64,000 bases of DNA from Buxus sempervirens. Taxonomy: Eukaryota; Streptophyta; Magnoliopsida; Buxales; Buxaceae. The stretch spans positions 29,320,858-29,384,857 of the forward strand of contig OX387190.1 in assembly GCA_947561395.2 (NCBI GenBank). Direction: 5' to 3'. The position numbers were made by a program, and so were the translations under genes. A model generated the notes under the pieces. That model saw only the letters and a list, made by a program, of their open reading frames with translations. It did not search any database and was not told the origin of the DNA. Below, in pieces: positions 20,683 through 31,936 of this stretch (the stretch's first letter is position 1; every line of letters starts with the position of its first letter).

Positions 20683-23330
20683 GGCAAAAAATATTGCAAC
20701 ACATATTGATGTCACTTGTCATTTTATTTCTTCAATCATTGATAAGAGATTCGAAGTAAAGTTTCATTCAAATCAAGAACGCATTTCCTCTAGAGCCAAA
20801 ATCCAATGGTTCAATGAAATCATCGGCTGGGATGTATTTTGAGGTGTGGGCCCTCCTATTGAAAAGGGGCATCCATCCGCACATTTCACATTGGTACCAC
20901 TGAGTAGCACTAGATGAAACGGTTGCTTTTGGGTAGATGATAAGTAAAAGAGCGAATAAAAAATCCAGTTGCAATAAATGTGAGAATATTTACCCAATTG
21001 TGAGGTTTGGTTACCATCCAGTGCTTGTTCAAATTACACAACCCACTTTCTATAATTGTCATAGATCTGAGGCTTTTTCGACCGAGGAACCTACTTGTAA
21101 AGAGACTATTCATATGTCCTATGGAGGGATGGCAAATGGGGTGAGTTAAATGTGTAACCTACCCCGATCCGCACATACTAGTTAGGATTTGGTGTTGCCA
21201 AAATTGGGTTAGGGGTAGGTTAGGGTTTAGCCGAACCTACCCCGAACCCGACTTCAGTCTATTAAAATGTTATTTTTATTTGTTTAAAATATTATTTTAA
21301 AACATATCATAAAAAATAATATATTTAGTGAATAAATATATCATTAATTGATATAGATAATTGAAAAACAAATATGTATTTTTGTATGCGATAAATTTGA
21401 TAGTTTTATACTTAAAGATATTAAGATAAGGTTTGGGGTCGGTTAAGGTGGGGTTGAGCTAAACCTTAACATGATTTATGACTTATTGTTGAGGTTGCCT
21501 GTTAATAAAATAAGGAAATAAAGTTGTGTTCTCAATAATAACTTAAGTTATTGATGTAATGATAAGTACTTGATCCTACACTTATTGCCATCCTTATCAT
21601 AATAAAACATTCTCATTCTCCAAACCTGTTGTACCCACATCGATTTTAAATCATAAATCATCCCCCGTTCAGCCCCTATAAGCGCGTAGTTTTGGATTGG
21701 GTTTCAATTTTTTCCGTCAACTTCCTTTTTCATGTTTCCATATAGGGATAGAAATTAGATTCAAACAGACTTTTCAAGAACAGAGAAACATTTCAGAAAG
21801 CTATGGATGGGGCAAAGGCCCTCTCAACAAAGGTGCCTATTTAGATTTTCAACCTAATAAACCATCAGACATGAACTTCACTCCATGAAGCTCTCTATCT
21901 GGTTAAAATTCGTCTACTCAACTTACCCTCAAAACCGAAACTTCGCTATTTAGATTTTCTACCCCACTGTACCCTAAGTCCCTAACACAATAAATGATTC
22001 AGCCCCAAGCCTTATCCAAGCTGACTCATTGCCACCTACATTCAATACCAAAATTCTCGAACTTTGGTATCTATCCAAAAACTTCAATGCTTGGTCACAT
22101 CATTCAAGAAGACACATTTTTTTTTTTTTTTTTTGAGTAATAAGAAAAAAGGCACGTGCTGATTCTATAAGTTTTTTTTTTGTTTTGGTAATGTGCTGAT
22201 TCTATAAGTTGTGTTGTTGTTTTGGCTTACCAGCTCTTTATTACTTGTTTTGGATACACAAAGACAAACTTTTTTGTGTTTGTGACCAAAAAAAAAAAAA
22301 AGAAAAAAAAATTTTGTTGGTTGCCTAACCAATACAAAGGAGTATAAGGGTTGGTTTAGTGGTCAGGGCTTGCCCCGAGGATGTGCTCCCTCCAAGGTCT
22401 CAGGTACAAAATCTATTAGGTGCTATCAATTCTTTGAGGTTACCCTAGGGCCTTTGACTAGGAATTATCCGGTTTGTGTGTGACGGGGGACTACACAAGC
22501 CCTTGGGGATTAGTCGTGGTGCATGCAAACTGGCCTAAATACCCCAAGTTACCAAAAATAATAATAATAAAATAGAAAGGTGTATAAGTATATAAAGCAA
22601 AATACAGTGGAACCATTCATATTGGCTTATCCTTTACAACATCTAATCTCATGGCCAAACTTGATTTTTTCTTTTTCTTTTTTGGTACATGTAGTGCAAA
22701 TACTACCAGCAACAAGAGTGACTTATTGTGCCTTATTTAAAAGGAAGGCATCGTTTGGTGTTCATTTCCTTGGAATGAGTTACAAGAGTTGGAATGAATT
22801 TAAGAGGTTAAATGAGTGTTAGATTCCACTTTGGGAGTGAGTTTTAAAAAATATACTACAATCCAGAATCACCCTCACACCTATTTCTGGATTTTCAGGA
22901 TGAGTTTTACATAAGTACAGAGGCACATACTTATAATAACTATAAATTTTGAAGAATATACTTGGAAAAATGTTTTAAAAACCTTTTTATATGAGAAAGA
23001 CAACCATATCATTTATGAAAAAAAATTTTAAGCTAAGAAAAAGCAAACATGTAATATTTATAAGCTTTAAAAGAATCAATCATCCTTCACCGAACATCAA
23101 ACCTAAAAGGCCTTCTAGGGTTAGTTCGAATTTGGTTTATATGGATAATTCGGTTCATGGGTTAAGCAAACCAAACATATTAGGGTTGGTTCGTATTTGG
23201 TTTATACTAGGAAACCGATTTGGTTCTGTTCGATTTTTGTCAAATCCAAGCCGTTGCAATCCTTGTCTGTAACCATCCCTTTCTTATTTCAGATTCAGAT
23301 ATTTCAGATCTTTATAAAGAGTAGATCTGT
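20683..23330 (+). repeat. Choline-kinase-flank repeat, copy 2
   Basis: This matches 3720-4330 at its start and 26750-27080 plus 28240-32160 (minus later insertions) over most of its length. It preserves empty sites for the solo LTR at 29118 (CATATTGGCTTATCC at about 22617) and for the Mutator-like MITE at 30471 (TAATATTTATAAGC near 23053). The piece 20765-20930 reappears inverted at 39830-39990. No gene is seen; short ORFs here are fortuitous. Confidence 0.75.
22349..22575 (+). mobile_element. tRNA-derived SINE, copy 1
   Basis: The element starts with a box-A-like GGTTGGTTTAGTGGTC and has a decayed box B (GGTACAAAATC). It ends in TACCCCAAG(T)TA followed by A-rich sequence. Flanking direct repeats AAAGGAGTATAAG (22336-22348) and AAAGGTGTATAAG (22576-22588) mark the insertion. 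The same insertion is present in the two later copies, so it predates those duplications. Confidence 0.75.
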
Positions 23331-23334
23331 AAAA

Positions 23335-24180
23335 TATGACTATATGGCTTTTTTTGGCTAATCATCTGATACAATAATTAGCTTTCTGTTACCTCAATAT
23401 TTTCCATCTTATCTATGCATGAAAAAATCCAAGTGACAGAGAAGTGGAGCAGCTGGTTCAAGATGTTGCGAAGTATACACTGGCAAGTCATCTCCACTGG
23501 GGCTTATGGGCAGTAATCTCGGTAGGCAGATCTCCATTTTCTTTAATAGTTATTGTACATAGTACCAAGGTTTTCAATATCGTGTCGATCAAAATTTGGT
23601 CGACAACATGTCAGCGAAATGTTGGCAACATTGAAAGCACTGGTACATATTCATAAATTTGAGAAAACAAGAGAGTTCCTCATACCTGTTGGTTGAAACT
23701 TCCCTGATGAACTAATTATGGGTAAACTGCATGAATAAAAATCTATTAATTAGTTACCCTTTGAGACATTTTATTAACCCTTTTTTTAATTTTTTTTTTT
23801 TTTTTTGCCATCTTTGTATGAGGTTTCAAATCAACTTTGATTACATGGAATATGCTCTTGGGTACTGAAGGATTGTCCCCAAATTACTGCTTTTAGAGAT
23901 TGTCATGGTTGCTAAGAATATAGAGTTCCCTTCTTACTTTTGTGCAATTTCTTGTAAAAGACAGCCTGAGTTCCCTAGGTGAGAATTAGCCCCAAAATTT
24001 GGCTTGTCTGCAAAACTTTCATGTGGAACCATTTGACATACATGGTAACACCATCACCTAATAGCTTAAGAATTCTGTCTAAAGGTTGTTTAACATAATA
24101 TCAGAGCAAGAGATCTTGTTATCAGCTTCTTTAACAAAATATCAGAGCAAGAGATCTTGTGATCAGCTTCTGTTAGGGTG
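23335..24180 (+). pseudogene. Choline kinase pseudogene, exons 6-7 and 3' UTR
   Basis: It begins in intron 5 (compare 38250). Exon 6 (about 23415-23522) keeps the frame: [20 protein letters not shown]. Its acceptor has become GCATG where the intact gene has GCAGG. Exon 7 (23825-23880) has a large internal deletion joining MEYA to LLGTEG-like sequence. The 3' UTR follows to about 24180, with a tandem duplication of ATATCAGAGCAAGAGATC (24100-24175). Because exon 6 lacks the 2-bp loss of the copy at 19.2 kb, it did not derive from that copy after it decayed. Confidence 0.8.
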
Positions 24181-25340
24181 CAGCTGATTAGTCAACAAAG
24201 CTTTCTTATACATATTAATCTCTTTGTTATGTTCATGATTATTGTTACAAATGATTACAATGACCAGAAAAGCTTGAAAGAATACTTCCATTTTCAATCA
24301 TGATGGTCATTATTTCTTATTAAAATTTTTATGACAACCTTTTTATTTTATTAATTTAATGTTTTCAAATAATCATGTATTTAGCTTATTAAATTAAGAA
24401 CCTACTTGTAAAGAGACTACTTATATGTACTCAGGGGATGAAAATGAGGAGATTTAAATGGGTAACCTGCCCCGATTGGCACATAATGGTTAGGATTTGG
24501 TGTTGCCAAAATTGAGTTAGGGGTAGGTTAGGGTTTAGCCGAACCTACCCCGGACCCGACTTTAGTCTATTGAAATGCTATTTTTATTTGTTTAAAATAT
24601 ATTATTTTAAAATGTATCATACAAAGATAATATATTTAATGAATTAAATATATCGTCAATTCATATAGACTATTGAAAGACAAATATGAAAAAAAATTTA
24701 TACTTTAAGAGATTAAGATTAGGTTGCCTGTAAGGAAATAATCCTACACTTATTCTCCATCGACTTCATTTTCCATGTTTCCATAAAGGATAGAAATTAG
24801 ATTCAAACAGACTTTCCAAGAATAGAGAAACGTTTCAGAAAGCTATGGATGAGACACAGGCCATCTCAACAAAGGTGCCTATTTAGATTTTCAACCTAAT
24901 AAACCATCAGAGATTAACTTCACTCCATGAATGCTCTCTATCTACTCCTCAACTTTTCCCCAAAACCAAAACTTCGCTATTTAGATTTTCAACCCCCACT
25001 GTACATAAAACAATTAATGATTCGGCCCCACTCCTTATCCAATCTGACTCATTGCCACCTACATTCAGTTCCAAAGTCCTCCAATTTTGTGTCTCTAGCC
25101 AAAAACTTCAATGCTCAGACACATCATTCAAGAATACACATTTTTTATTATTATTATTATTTTTGGGTATAATAAGAAAGAAGACACTTGCTGATTCTAT
25201 AAGTTGTGGCCCTAATAATGATGCATGCATGACATTGAAATGTCCTTTATTATTTGTTTGGATATACAAAGACACACTTTTTTGTGTTTGTAAAGAAAAA
25301 AAAATTTGTTGGTTGCATAAGCAATAGAAAGGAGTATAAG

Positions 25341-25547
25341 GATTGGTTTGATGGTCAAGGCTTGAGGCTTGGGGGTGTGCTCCCTTCAAGGTCTTAGGTT
25401 CAAAACCTCTTAGGTGCAATCAATTTTTTGGGGTTACCCGTAGGGCCTTTGGCCTTGTAATTACCCCATTTGTGTGGGATGGGAGGACTACACAAACCCT
25501 TGGGGATTAGTGTATAAAGCAAGATATGGTGTATAAAGCAAGAAAAG
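25341..25547 (+). mobile_element. tRNA-derived SINE, copy 2, damaged tail
   Basis: Box A (GATTGGTTTGATGGTC) and a good box B (GGTTCAAAACC near 25400) are present. The tail after GGGGATTAGT is replaced by a short duplication of flanking GTGTATAAAGC. Target repeats AAAGGAGTATAAG lie at 25328-25340 and 25548-25560. Confidence 0.7.
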
Positions 25548-25601
25548 AAAGGAGTATAAGTGTATAAAGCAAAATATGGTGGGACCATTCATATTGGTTT
25601 A

Positions 25602-26055
25602 TGAGATTTCTAAATCTCAGGCCCTGTTCTCTAAGATTCTAAACAAGTATCAAGTATTATACCAAAACAATCACAAGAAGACACAAGATCTTTACTAGGA
25701 AACCCTAGAAAATAATCTAGGTAAAACCTCGAGTCTTTTTGAGGAAGACCACGCCTAGAAACACTTTATTCATATGAAATGTTCTTTACAAAAATTCAGA
25801 CATACAGTGAACTTCTAACAACCATAAAAATTCACTTACAAAGTTGATTCCACAACCTTTATCTGGAAGAAATTTATCTTCATCTTCTACAGCAGTTTCA
25901 AGACTTCACACGAGCACTGTGTGATCGATGAGGTTGTCCATTCCAATCGTACACAGATCTGGAGTGTTCTTGTTCTGAAAAACTTTCCCAATTTTCCAGA
26001 ATTCTACAGCAACATCAACATCTCTGATCTTTCTCCAGCTGCACTCTTCACCAAG
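25602..26055 (-). mobile_element. Truncated LTR (cut by duplication junction)
   Basis: This aligns with the first 450 bp of the complete solo LTR at 29118-29942. It stops at CTTCACCAAG, where the tandem duplication joins to copy B. It is therefore truncated by the duplication and not by transposition. Confidence 0.75.
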
Positions 26056-26064
26056 AATTCTACA

Positions 26065-26500
26065 GAGACATTTTATTAACCCTTTTTTTAATTTTTTTTT
26101 TTTTTTTTTTTTTTTGCCATCTTTGTATGAGGTTTCAAATCAACTTTGATTACATGGAATATGCTCTTGGGTACTGAAGGATTGTCCCCAAATTACTGCT
26201 TTTAGAGATTGTCATGGTTGCTAAGAATATAGAGTTCCCTTCTTACTTTTGTGCAATTTCTTGTAAAAGACAGCCTGAGTTCCCTAGGTGAGAATTAGCT
26301 CCAAAATTTGGCCTATCTGCAAAAGTTTCATGTGGAACCATTTTATATACATGGTAACACTATCACCTATTAGCTTAAGAATTCTTAGTCTAAAGGTTGT
26401 TTAACATAATATCAGAGCAAGAGATCTTGTGATCAGCTTCTTTAACAAAATATAAGAGCAAGAGATCTTGTGATCAGCTTCTGTTAGGGTGCAGCTGATT
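26065..26500 (+). pseudogene. Choline kinase pseudogene, exon 7 and 3' UTR remnant
   Basis: This is the second copy of 23763-24180 and shares its internal exon 7 deletion (CATGGAATATGCTCTTGGG). Exon 6 was not included in the duplicated segment. It is non-functional. Confidence 0.75.
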
Positions 26501-27093
26501 AGTCAACAAAGCTTTCTTATACATATTAATCTCTTTGTTATGTTCATGATTATTGTTACAAATGATTACAATGACCAGAAAAGCTTGAAAGAATACTTCC
26601 ATTTTCAATCATGATGGTCATTATTTCTTATTAAAATTTTTATGACAACCTTTTTATTTTATTAATTTAATGGTTTCAAATAATCTTGTATTTAGCTTAT
26701 TAAATTAAAAATAGGAAGGCTTTTGGACCCAAGAACCTACTTGTAAAGAGACTACCTATATGTACTCGGGGGATGAAAATGAGGCGAGTTAAATGGGTAA
26801 CGTGCCCCGATTGGCACATAATGGTTAGGATTTGGTGTTGCCAAAATTGAGTTAGGGGTAGGTTAGGGTTTAGCCGAACCTACCCGGACCTGACTTTAGT
26901 CAATTGAAATGTTATTTTTATTTGTTTAAAATATATTATTTTAAAATGTATCATACAATATAATATATTTAATGAATAAATATATCGTCAATTCATATAG
27001 ACTACTGAAAGACAAATATGAAAAAAAATTTATACTTTAAGAGATTAAGATTAGGTTGCCTGTTAATAAAGTAAGGAAATAATCCTACACTTA

Positions 27094-28231
27094 GGCTGCG
27101 TTTGGTAATGCTTTTCGGAAGTACTTTTTTGCTTTTGAAAGCAAAAAATTGCTTTTAAAAGCAAAAGTACCGTTTGGTAACGCAAACGAGAAGCAATTTA
27201 CTAAAATCAAAGAAGCAATTTTATTGCTTTTCACCGGAAGCAACAAAACGTTGCTTCTCAATTTTTTTACAAAATTGCTTTATTGCTTTCAAAACCCTTT
27301 GATACCTTATTGCTTTATTCCTATATTAAAGATGATGCCTCTATACTCACTTAAAAAGCAACAACGTATTGTTATTGCTAGAGCCGAAAAAATGCCACCT
27401 GACCCGACGGTCAACCCGATTATAAACGGGTTGGGTTGACCCGTTTATTAATTGGGTTGGGGTTTCCCCAACCCGCTAGTAATCGGGTCAACCCGATTAT
27501 GACCCACCAACCCGACAGGTAACCCGATTAAAAAAAAATGATGATAAAAGTATCATGTTTCGACCCGATTAACCCCAAAACCCGACCCAAACCCGGTACA
27601 ACTAGATCCAATTAACCCACAACCCTATTTTAATAATATTTTTTGAAAAATAACAGTAATCGGGTCAACCCGATTATGACCCGCCCAATAGGTAACCCGA
27701 TTTTTAAAAAAAGATGGCAAAAGTATCATGTTTCGACCCCGATTAACCCCAAAAACCCGACCCGAACCCGGTACAACCGGATCCAATTAACCCCCAACCC
27801 TATTTAATAATATTTTTTGAAAAATAAAAAATAATAATAAACGGGTTGGCGGGTTAAACCCGTTTATTGGCGGGTTGGGTTTGGGTTGGGGTTTTCCAAC
27901 CCACCTTAATTTAGTCCAATCCGATTAACCCTAACCCGATTATTTGAATGTAATTAAATGACTATTTTATGAATCTTTTATAATATTGGACTTATATTTT
28001 TGAGTATATTTCTAAGTACAATACATAAATTGTGTACAATACTTTTATGAAAGCAAAAAGCAATTTCTATGTTACTGCAATTACCAAACATGCTTTTTTG
28101 CTTCTTAGAAGCAAAGCAAAAGTTTACCAAACGCATTTGCTTCAAGAAAAGATCTTTCGAAAAGCATAAAATTGCTTTTTTGCTTTCTTGCTTTTAGAAG
28201 CAAAAAAGCAAAAGCGTTACCAAACGCAACC
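27094..28231. mobile_element. PIF/Harbinger-type element
   Basis: The ends are GGCTGCGTTTGGTAATGC and, on the minus strand, GGTTGCGTTTGGTAACGC. TTA is duplicated at 27091-27093 and 28232-28234. Copy A has the empty site CACTTATTCTCC at about 24747. The outer parts are full of GCTTTT / AAAAGC repeats. No transposase is visible, so this is a non-autonomous element carrying a nested insertion. Confidence 0.9.
27385..27940. repeat. Nested GGGTTGGGTTGACCC-rich element
   Basis: This stretch is rich in AACCCGATTA and its complement and differs sharply from the GCTTTT-rich Harbinger arms. It contains an internal direct duplication: AATCGGGTCAACCCGATTA at 27480 and 27657, and GTATCATGTTTCGACCC at 27549 and 27723. 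Sequences of this kind are common in plant hAT MITEs. Exact ends and target duplication were not resolved. Confidence 0.45.
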
Positions 28232-28832
28232 TTATTCTCCATCGACTTCATTTTCCATGTTTCCATAAAGGATAGAAATTAGATTCAAACAGACTTTCCA
28301 AGAATAGAGAAACGTTTCAGAAAGCTATGGATGAGACACAGGCCATCTCAACAAAGGTGCCTATTTAGATTTTCAACCTAATAAACCATCAGAGATTAAC
28401 TTCACTCCATGAATGCTCTCTATCTACTCCTCAACTTTTCCCCAAAACCAAAACTTCGCTATTTAGATTTTCAACCCCCACTGTACATAAAACAATTAAT
28501 GATTCGGCCCCACTCCTTATCCAATCTGACTCATTGCCACCTACATTCAGTTCCAAAGTCCTCCAATTTTGTGTCTCTAGCCAAAAACTTCAATGCTCAG
28601 ACACATCATTCAAGAATACACATTTTTTATTATTATTATTATTTTTGGGTATAATAAGAAAGAAGACACTTGCTGATTCTATAAGTTGTGGCCCTAATAA
28701 TGATGCATGCATGACATTGAAATGTCCTTTATTATTTGTTTGGATATACAAAGACATACTTTTTTGTGTTTGTAAAAAAAAAATGAAAAAAAAAAATTTG
28801 TTGGTTGCATGAGCAATACAAAGGAGTATAAG

Positions 28833-29063
28833 GATTGGTTTGATGGTCAAGGCTTGAGGCTTGGGGGTGTGCTCCCTTCAAGGTCTTAAGTTCAAAACCT
28901 CTTAGGTGCTATCAATTTTTGGGGGTTACCCGTAGGGCCTTTGGCCTTGTAATTACCTCATTTGTGTGGGATGGGAGGACTACACAAACCCTTGGGGATT
29001 AGTCGTTGTGTGCACAAGCTAGCCTCGATACCCCAAGTTTCAAAAAAGAAAAGAAAAGAAAAG
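28833..29063 (+). mobile_element. tRNA-derived SINE, copy 3
   Basis: This is the best preserved of the three. It has box A GATTGGTTTGATGGTC, box B-like GTTCAAAACC, a conserved CTTGGGGATTAGTCG, and an AAAAGAAAAG tail. Perfect 13-bp target repeats AAAGGAGTATAAG lie at 28820-28832 and 29064-29076. Confidence 0.8.
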
Positions 29064-29117
29064 AAAGGAGTATAAGTGTATAAAGCAAAATATGGTGGGA
29101 CCGTTCATATTGGTTTA

Positions 29118-29942
29118 TGAGATTTCTAAATCTCAGGCCCTGTTCTCTAAGATTCTAAACAAGTATCAAGTATTATACCAAAACAATCACAAGAAGACAC
29201 AAGATCTTTACGAGGAAACCCTAGACAATAATCTAGGTAAAACCTCGAGTCTTTTTGAGGAAGACCACGCCTGGAAACACTTTATTCATATGAAATGTTC
29301 TTTACAAAAATTCAGACATATAGTGAACTTCTAACAACCATAAAAATTCACTTACAAAGTTGATTCCACAACCTTTATCTGGAAGAAATTTATCTTCATC
29401 TTCTATAGCAGTTTCAAGACTTCACACGAGCACTGTGTGATCGATGAGGTTGCCCATTCCAATCGTACACAGATCTGGAGTGTTCTTGTTCTGAAAAACT
29501 TTCCTAGTTTTCCAAAATTCTACAACATCAACATCTCTGATCTTTCTCCAGCTGCACTCTTCACCAAGCTACTTCTGGACTCCAAAGATCAGCACCCAAA
29601 GAACCTATCCGATCCTTTTAAATCAAGGTTCTTAACCCCTTGATAACTGCTGTAACCATATGTAACTAATCTTGAAAACGACCTAACTAACTTGAAACAA
29701 ACCCAACTGATTCTCATAACTGCCCGAGAATTCAGTTGTGCCTGTAGCTACAGCAGGTTACAATTAACCCTGCTAGTAGCACACACACATGCCACATTCA
29801 CACAACCATTTTCAACTTGTAACTTTTTATCATTCATTTAATCCAACAATTTTATCATTCACTCACACACAGAATTTTTTTTAACAGATTACAAAAAGTA
29901 TTGTCATACAATTTGTCACTTGGGGAAATATATTTCCCAACA
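29118..29942 (-). mobile_element. Solo LTR
   Basis: The 825-bp unit starts TGAGATTTC and ends TTTCCCAACA on the plus strand, so on the minus strand it begins TGTTGGGAAA. Five-base target repeats GTTTA flank it (29113-29117 and 29943-29947). Copy 2 of the flank repeat has the uninterrupted site near 22617. No internal retrotransposon region is present, so a solo LTR formed by LTR-LTR recombination is the simplest reading. The family, Copia or Gypsy, is not determined. Confidence 0.85.
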
Positions 29943-30470
29943 GTTTATCCTTTACAACATCCAATCTCATGGCCAAACTTGATTTTTACTTTTTTCTTTT
30001 TTGTTACATCTAGTGCAAATACTACGAGCCAAACATGTAACTATTGAGCACGCTCCTTCATTTGATGAGTGCGAGTTTATAACCTACCATGTCTCAACAA
30101 GAGTGACTTATTGTGCCTTACCTAAGAGGAAGGCATCATTTGGTGTTCATTTTGGAAACTCATTTCAAGGCTTAAAATGAGTTACAAGAGTTGGAATGAA
30201 TTTGAAAGGTTAGATGGGTGTTAGATTCCACTTAGGGAATGAGTTCTCCTCAAATAAGTTTTAAAAAATATACTACAATCTAGAATCACCCTCACACCTA
30301 TTTCTGAATTTTAAGGATAAGCTTTACAAAAGTATAGTGACATACTTATAATATCTATAAATTTTGAAGGATATATTTGAAAAATATTTTAAAAACTCAT
30401 TTATACGAGAAAGAAAAAAATATCATTTATGAAAACTTATAAGTGAAAAAAGGAAAACTTTTAATATTTA

Positions 30471-31927
30471 GGGCTTTTTGCACCTTGTAGATGACCAATT
30501 TTGTACACTTGACACGTCACCTATATTATCTGATGTGGATTATTTGCTAAATAAAAAGAAAAGCAATAATTAAATGTGACATAATTTGTTAAATTAAATA
30601 TGATTATTATTTGGCATATTAGAGTGGAGATCTCCGTCTTGGGCAAAGGCCCATTAAGGGGGGGTTATCTGGCAATCCTTAAGGCGTGGCGGACACAGGC
30701 GTGGGAATCGTTGGCAGCCGGTGACGAACTTTGCCAACCTAGGATGATGTAGACGTCAAGTGACGTATTTTCACATCTTAATATGTGGGACCCACTGTAC
30801 CAATGAGAGAGCTCCATTATTTATTTGAAACACATAATAATTATTTTTTATTCTATCTTGAACCTAGATGTTTTTTAAGACCAGATTCATAATAAAGATT
30901 AAATATTCCTGAAGCATACGATCGTGACAAGTGTCACAATCCTAGAGACCCGCACTTGCTATAAATAAGAGAGTCCTCATTCATTTTAGAGGATGTATCT
31001 CTGGTTCTGAGACTGCTAAGAGCAAGACTTCACTTCTCTTTCCTCAACCTTCTCCAAGCTTACTAAACATTCCCTAAGTCCTTCAGATTCTTTGTCTTCA
31101 CCATAAAAGCAGCTCTCTACTTTGGTATACGGGGGGTCACTTGAATATCTCCCGTCTCTCATTCTAGCCACTGCCTACCTGTCACGTCTTATTGACTCCT
31201 CCCTCCTTATGTTCGGAAACGGCGTCGGAACAACTGCTGATTCGGTGGTTTAGGCCAACGTCGGACGTACCTCTCCTACTCATAATCCAAATTTGAAGAC
31301 ACGTCATCAGCATCTTGACACCGTGGAGGCAATACTAGACACGTGGACGTGGATTCAAAAAAGGCACCTACACACCTATACCCCTACATTATAAGAAATT
31401 TGAATCTATATCCTCTTGTTTTTAATATTTATATTTATGTCCCTCAATTTAACATAATTATTATAATTATGCCGCTGAAGTTAAAGTCCGTTAACTTTTG
31501 TTATTTGTTTTTACCAAATTACTAAAATAACCTTTTATGAAATAAAAATATTTTGTGTTTACCCTGCTATATTATCTTATATTTTATTTATGTTATTGTA
31601 CTATTCTCTTTATTCCAATATTTATAACTTAAGCCGCTGATATTAATTTGCTTAAGTGATAACTATTCATTTAAATTCAGCCAAGCATATAATCATTTGG
31701 TTATCTGATATATATATTTTTTATCTTATAGAAGGTTATATTAGCCATTTCATAAAAATAAATGATAAAAGTTAATGGAAGTTGACGTTAAGGGTATAAT
31801 TGTAACGATTATACTAAATTAATGGATATAGATACAATTACTAAAACCAAGAGGATATAAATGCATAAAACCAAGAGGATATAAATGTAAATTTATTATA
31901 ATGTAGGGACATGGATACAAAATACCC
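30471..31927. mobile_element. Mutator-like MITE carrying a solo LTR
   Basis: A 9-bp target duplication TAATATTTA (30462-30470 and 31928-31936) flanks ends GGGCTTTTTGCACC and, on the minus strand, GGGTATTTTGTATCC. The 9-bp length is typical of Mutator-like elements. Removing the LTR at 30486-31372 and one CACCT gives a 565-bp element whose two termini align over about 40 bp (about 32 matches). Copy 2 shows the empty site near 23053. Confidence 0.85.
30486..31372 (+). mobile_element. Solo LTR nested in the MITE
   Basis: The 887-bp unit starts TGTAG and ends CTACA, with perfect 5-bp target repeats CACCT at 30481-30485 and 31373-31377. A TATA-like CTATAAATAAGAGAG at 30960 and a following transcribed-looking segment fit an LTR promoter. 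The TTGACACCGTGGAGG near 31315 resembles a primer-binding site, which would imply the LTR ends earlier at about 31311; the terminal repeats and target duplication argue for the longer unit. Confidence 0.75.
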
Positions 31928-31936
31928 TAATATTTA

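Larger units (their letters stand above)
23763..26055 (+). repeat. Tandem duplication, copy A
   Basis: From GAGACATTTTATTAACCC to CTTCACCAAG this block is repeated, almost unchanged, at 26065-29568. It contains choline kinase exon 7 and 3' UTR remnants, the flank repeat (about 24190-25320), a damaged SINE and the start of an LTR. An 81-codon ORF at 24927 is identical to one at 28409, which shows recent duplication rather than a gene. Confidence 0.9.
26065..29568 (+). repeat. Tandem duplication, copy B
   Basis: The same block as 23763-26055, longer because a 1138-bp Harbinger element has inserted at 27094 and because the SINE tail is intact. Apart from the transposons no coding sequence is supported. 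Confidence 0.9.

Noticed and set aside
22349-22575. tRNA gene
   Set aside because: It has box A and box B-like motifs but no cloverleaf; target repeats and an A-rich tail mark it as a SINE.
24927-25172. 81-codon ORF identical to one at 28409
   Set aside because: The identity reflects the whole 2.3-kb tandem duplication; flanking non-coding DNA is equally conserved and no domain is recognised.
23763-29568. CRISPR-like or satellite array
   Set aside because: The repeats are long duplicated blocks with nested transposons, without regular short repeats and spacers.
31310-31330. Primer-binding site of a full LTR retrotransposon
   Set aside because: No internal region follows; the TGTAG...CTACA ends and CACCT repeats place the LTR boundary later, at 31372.
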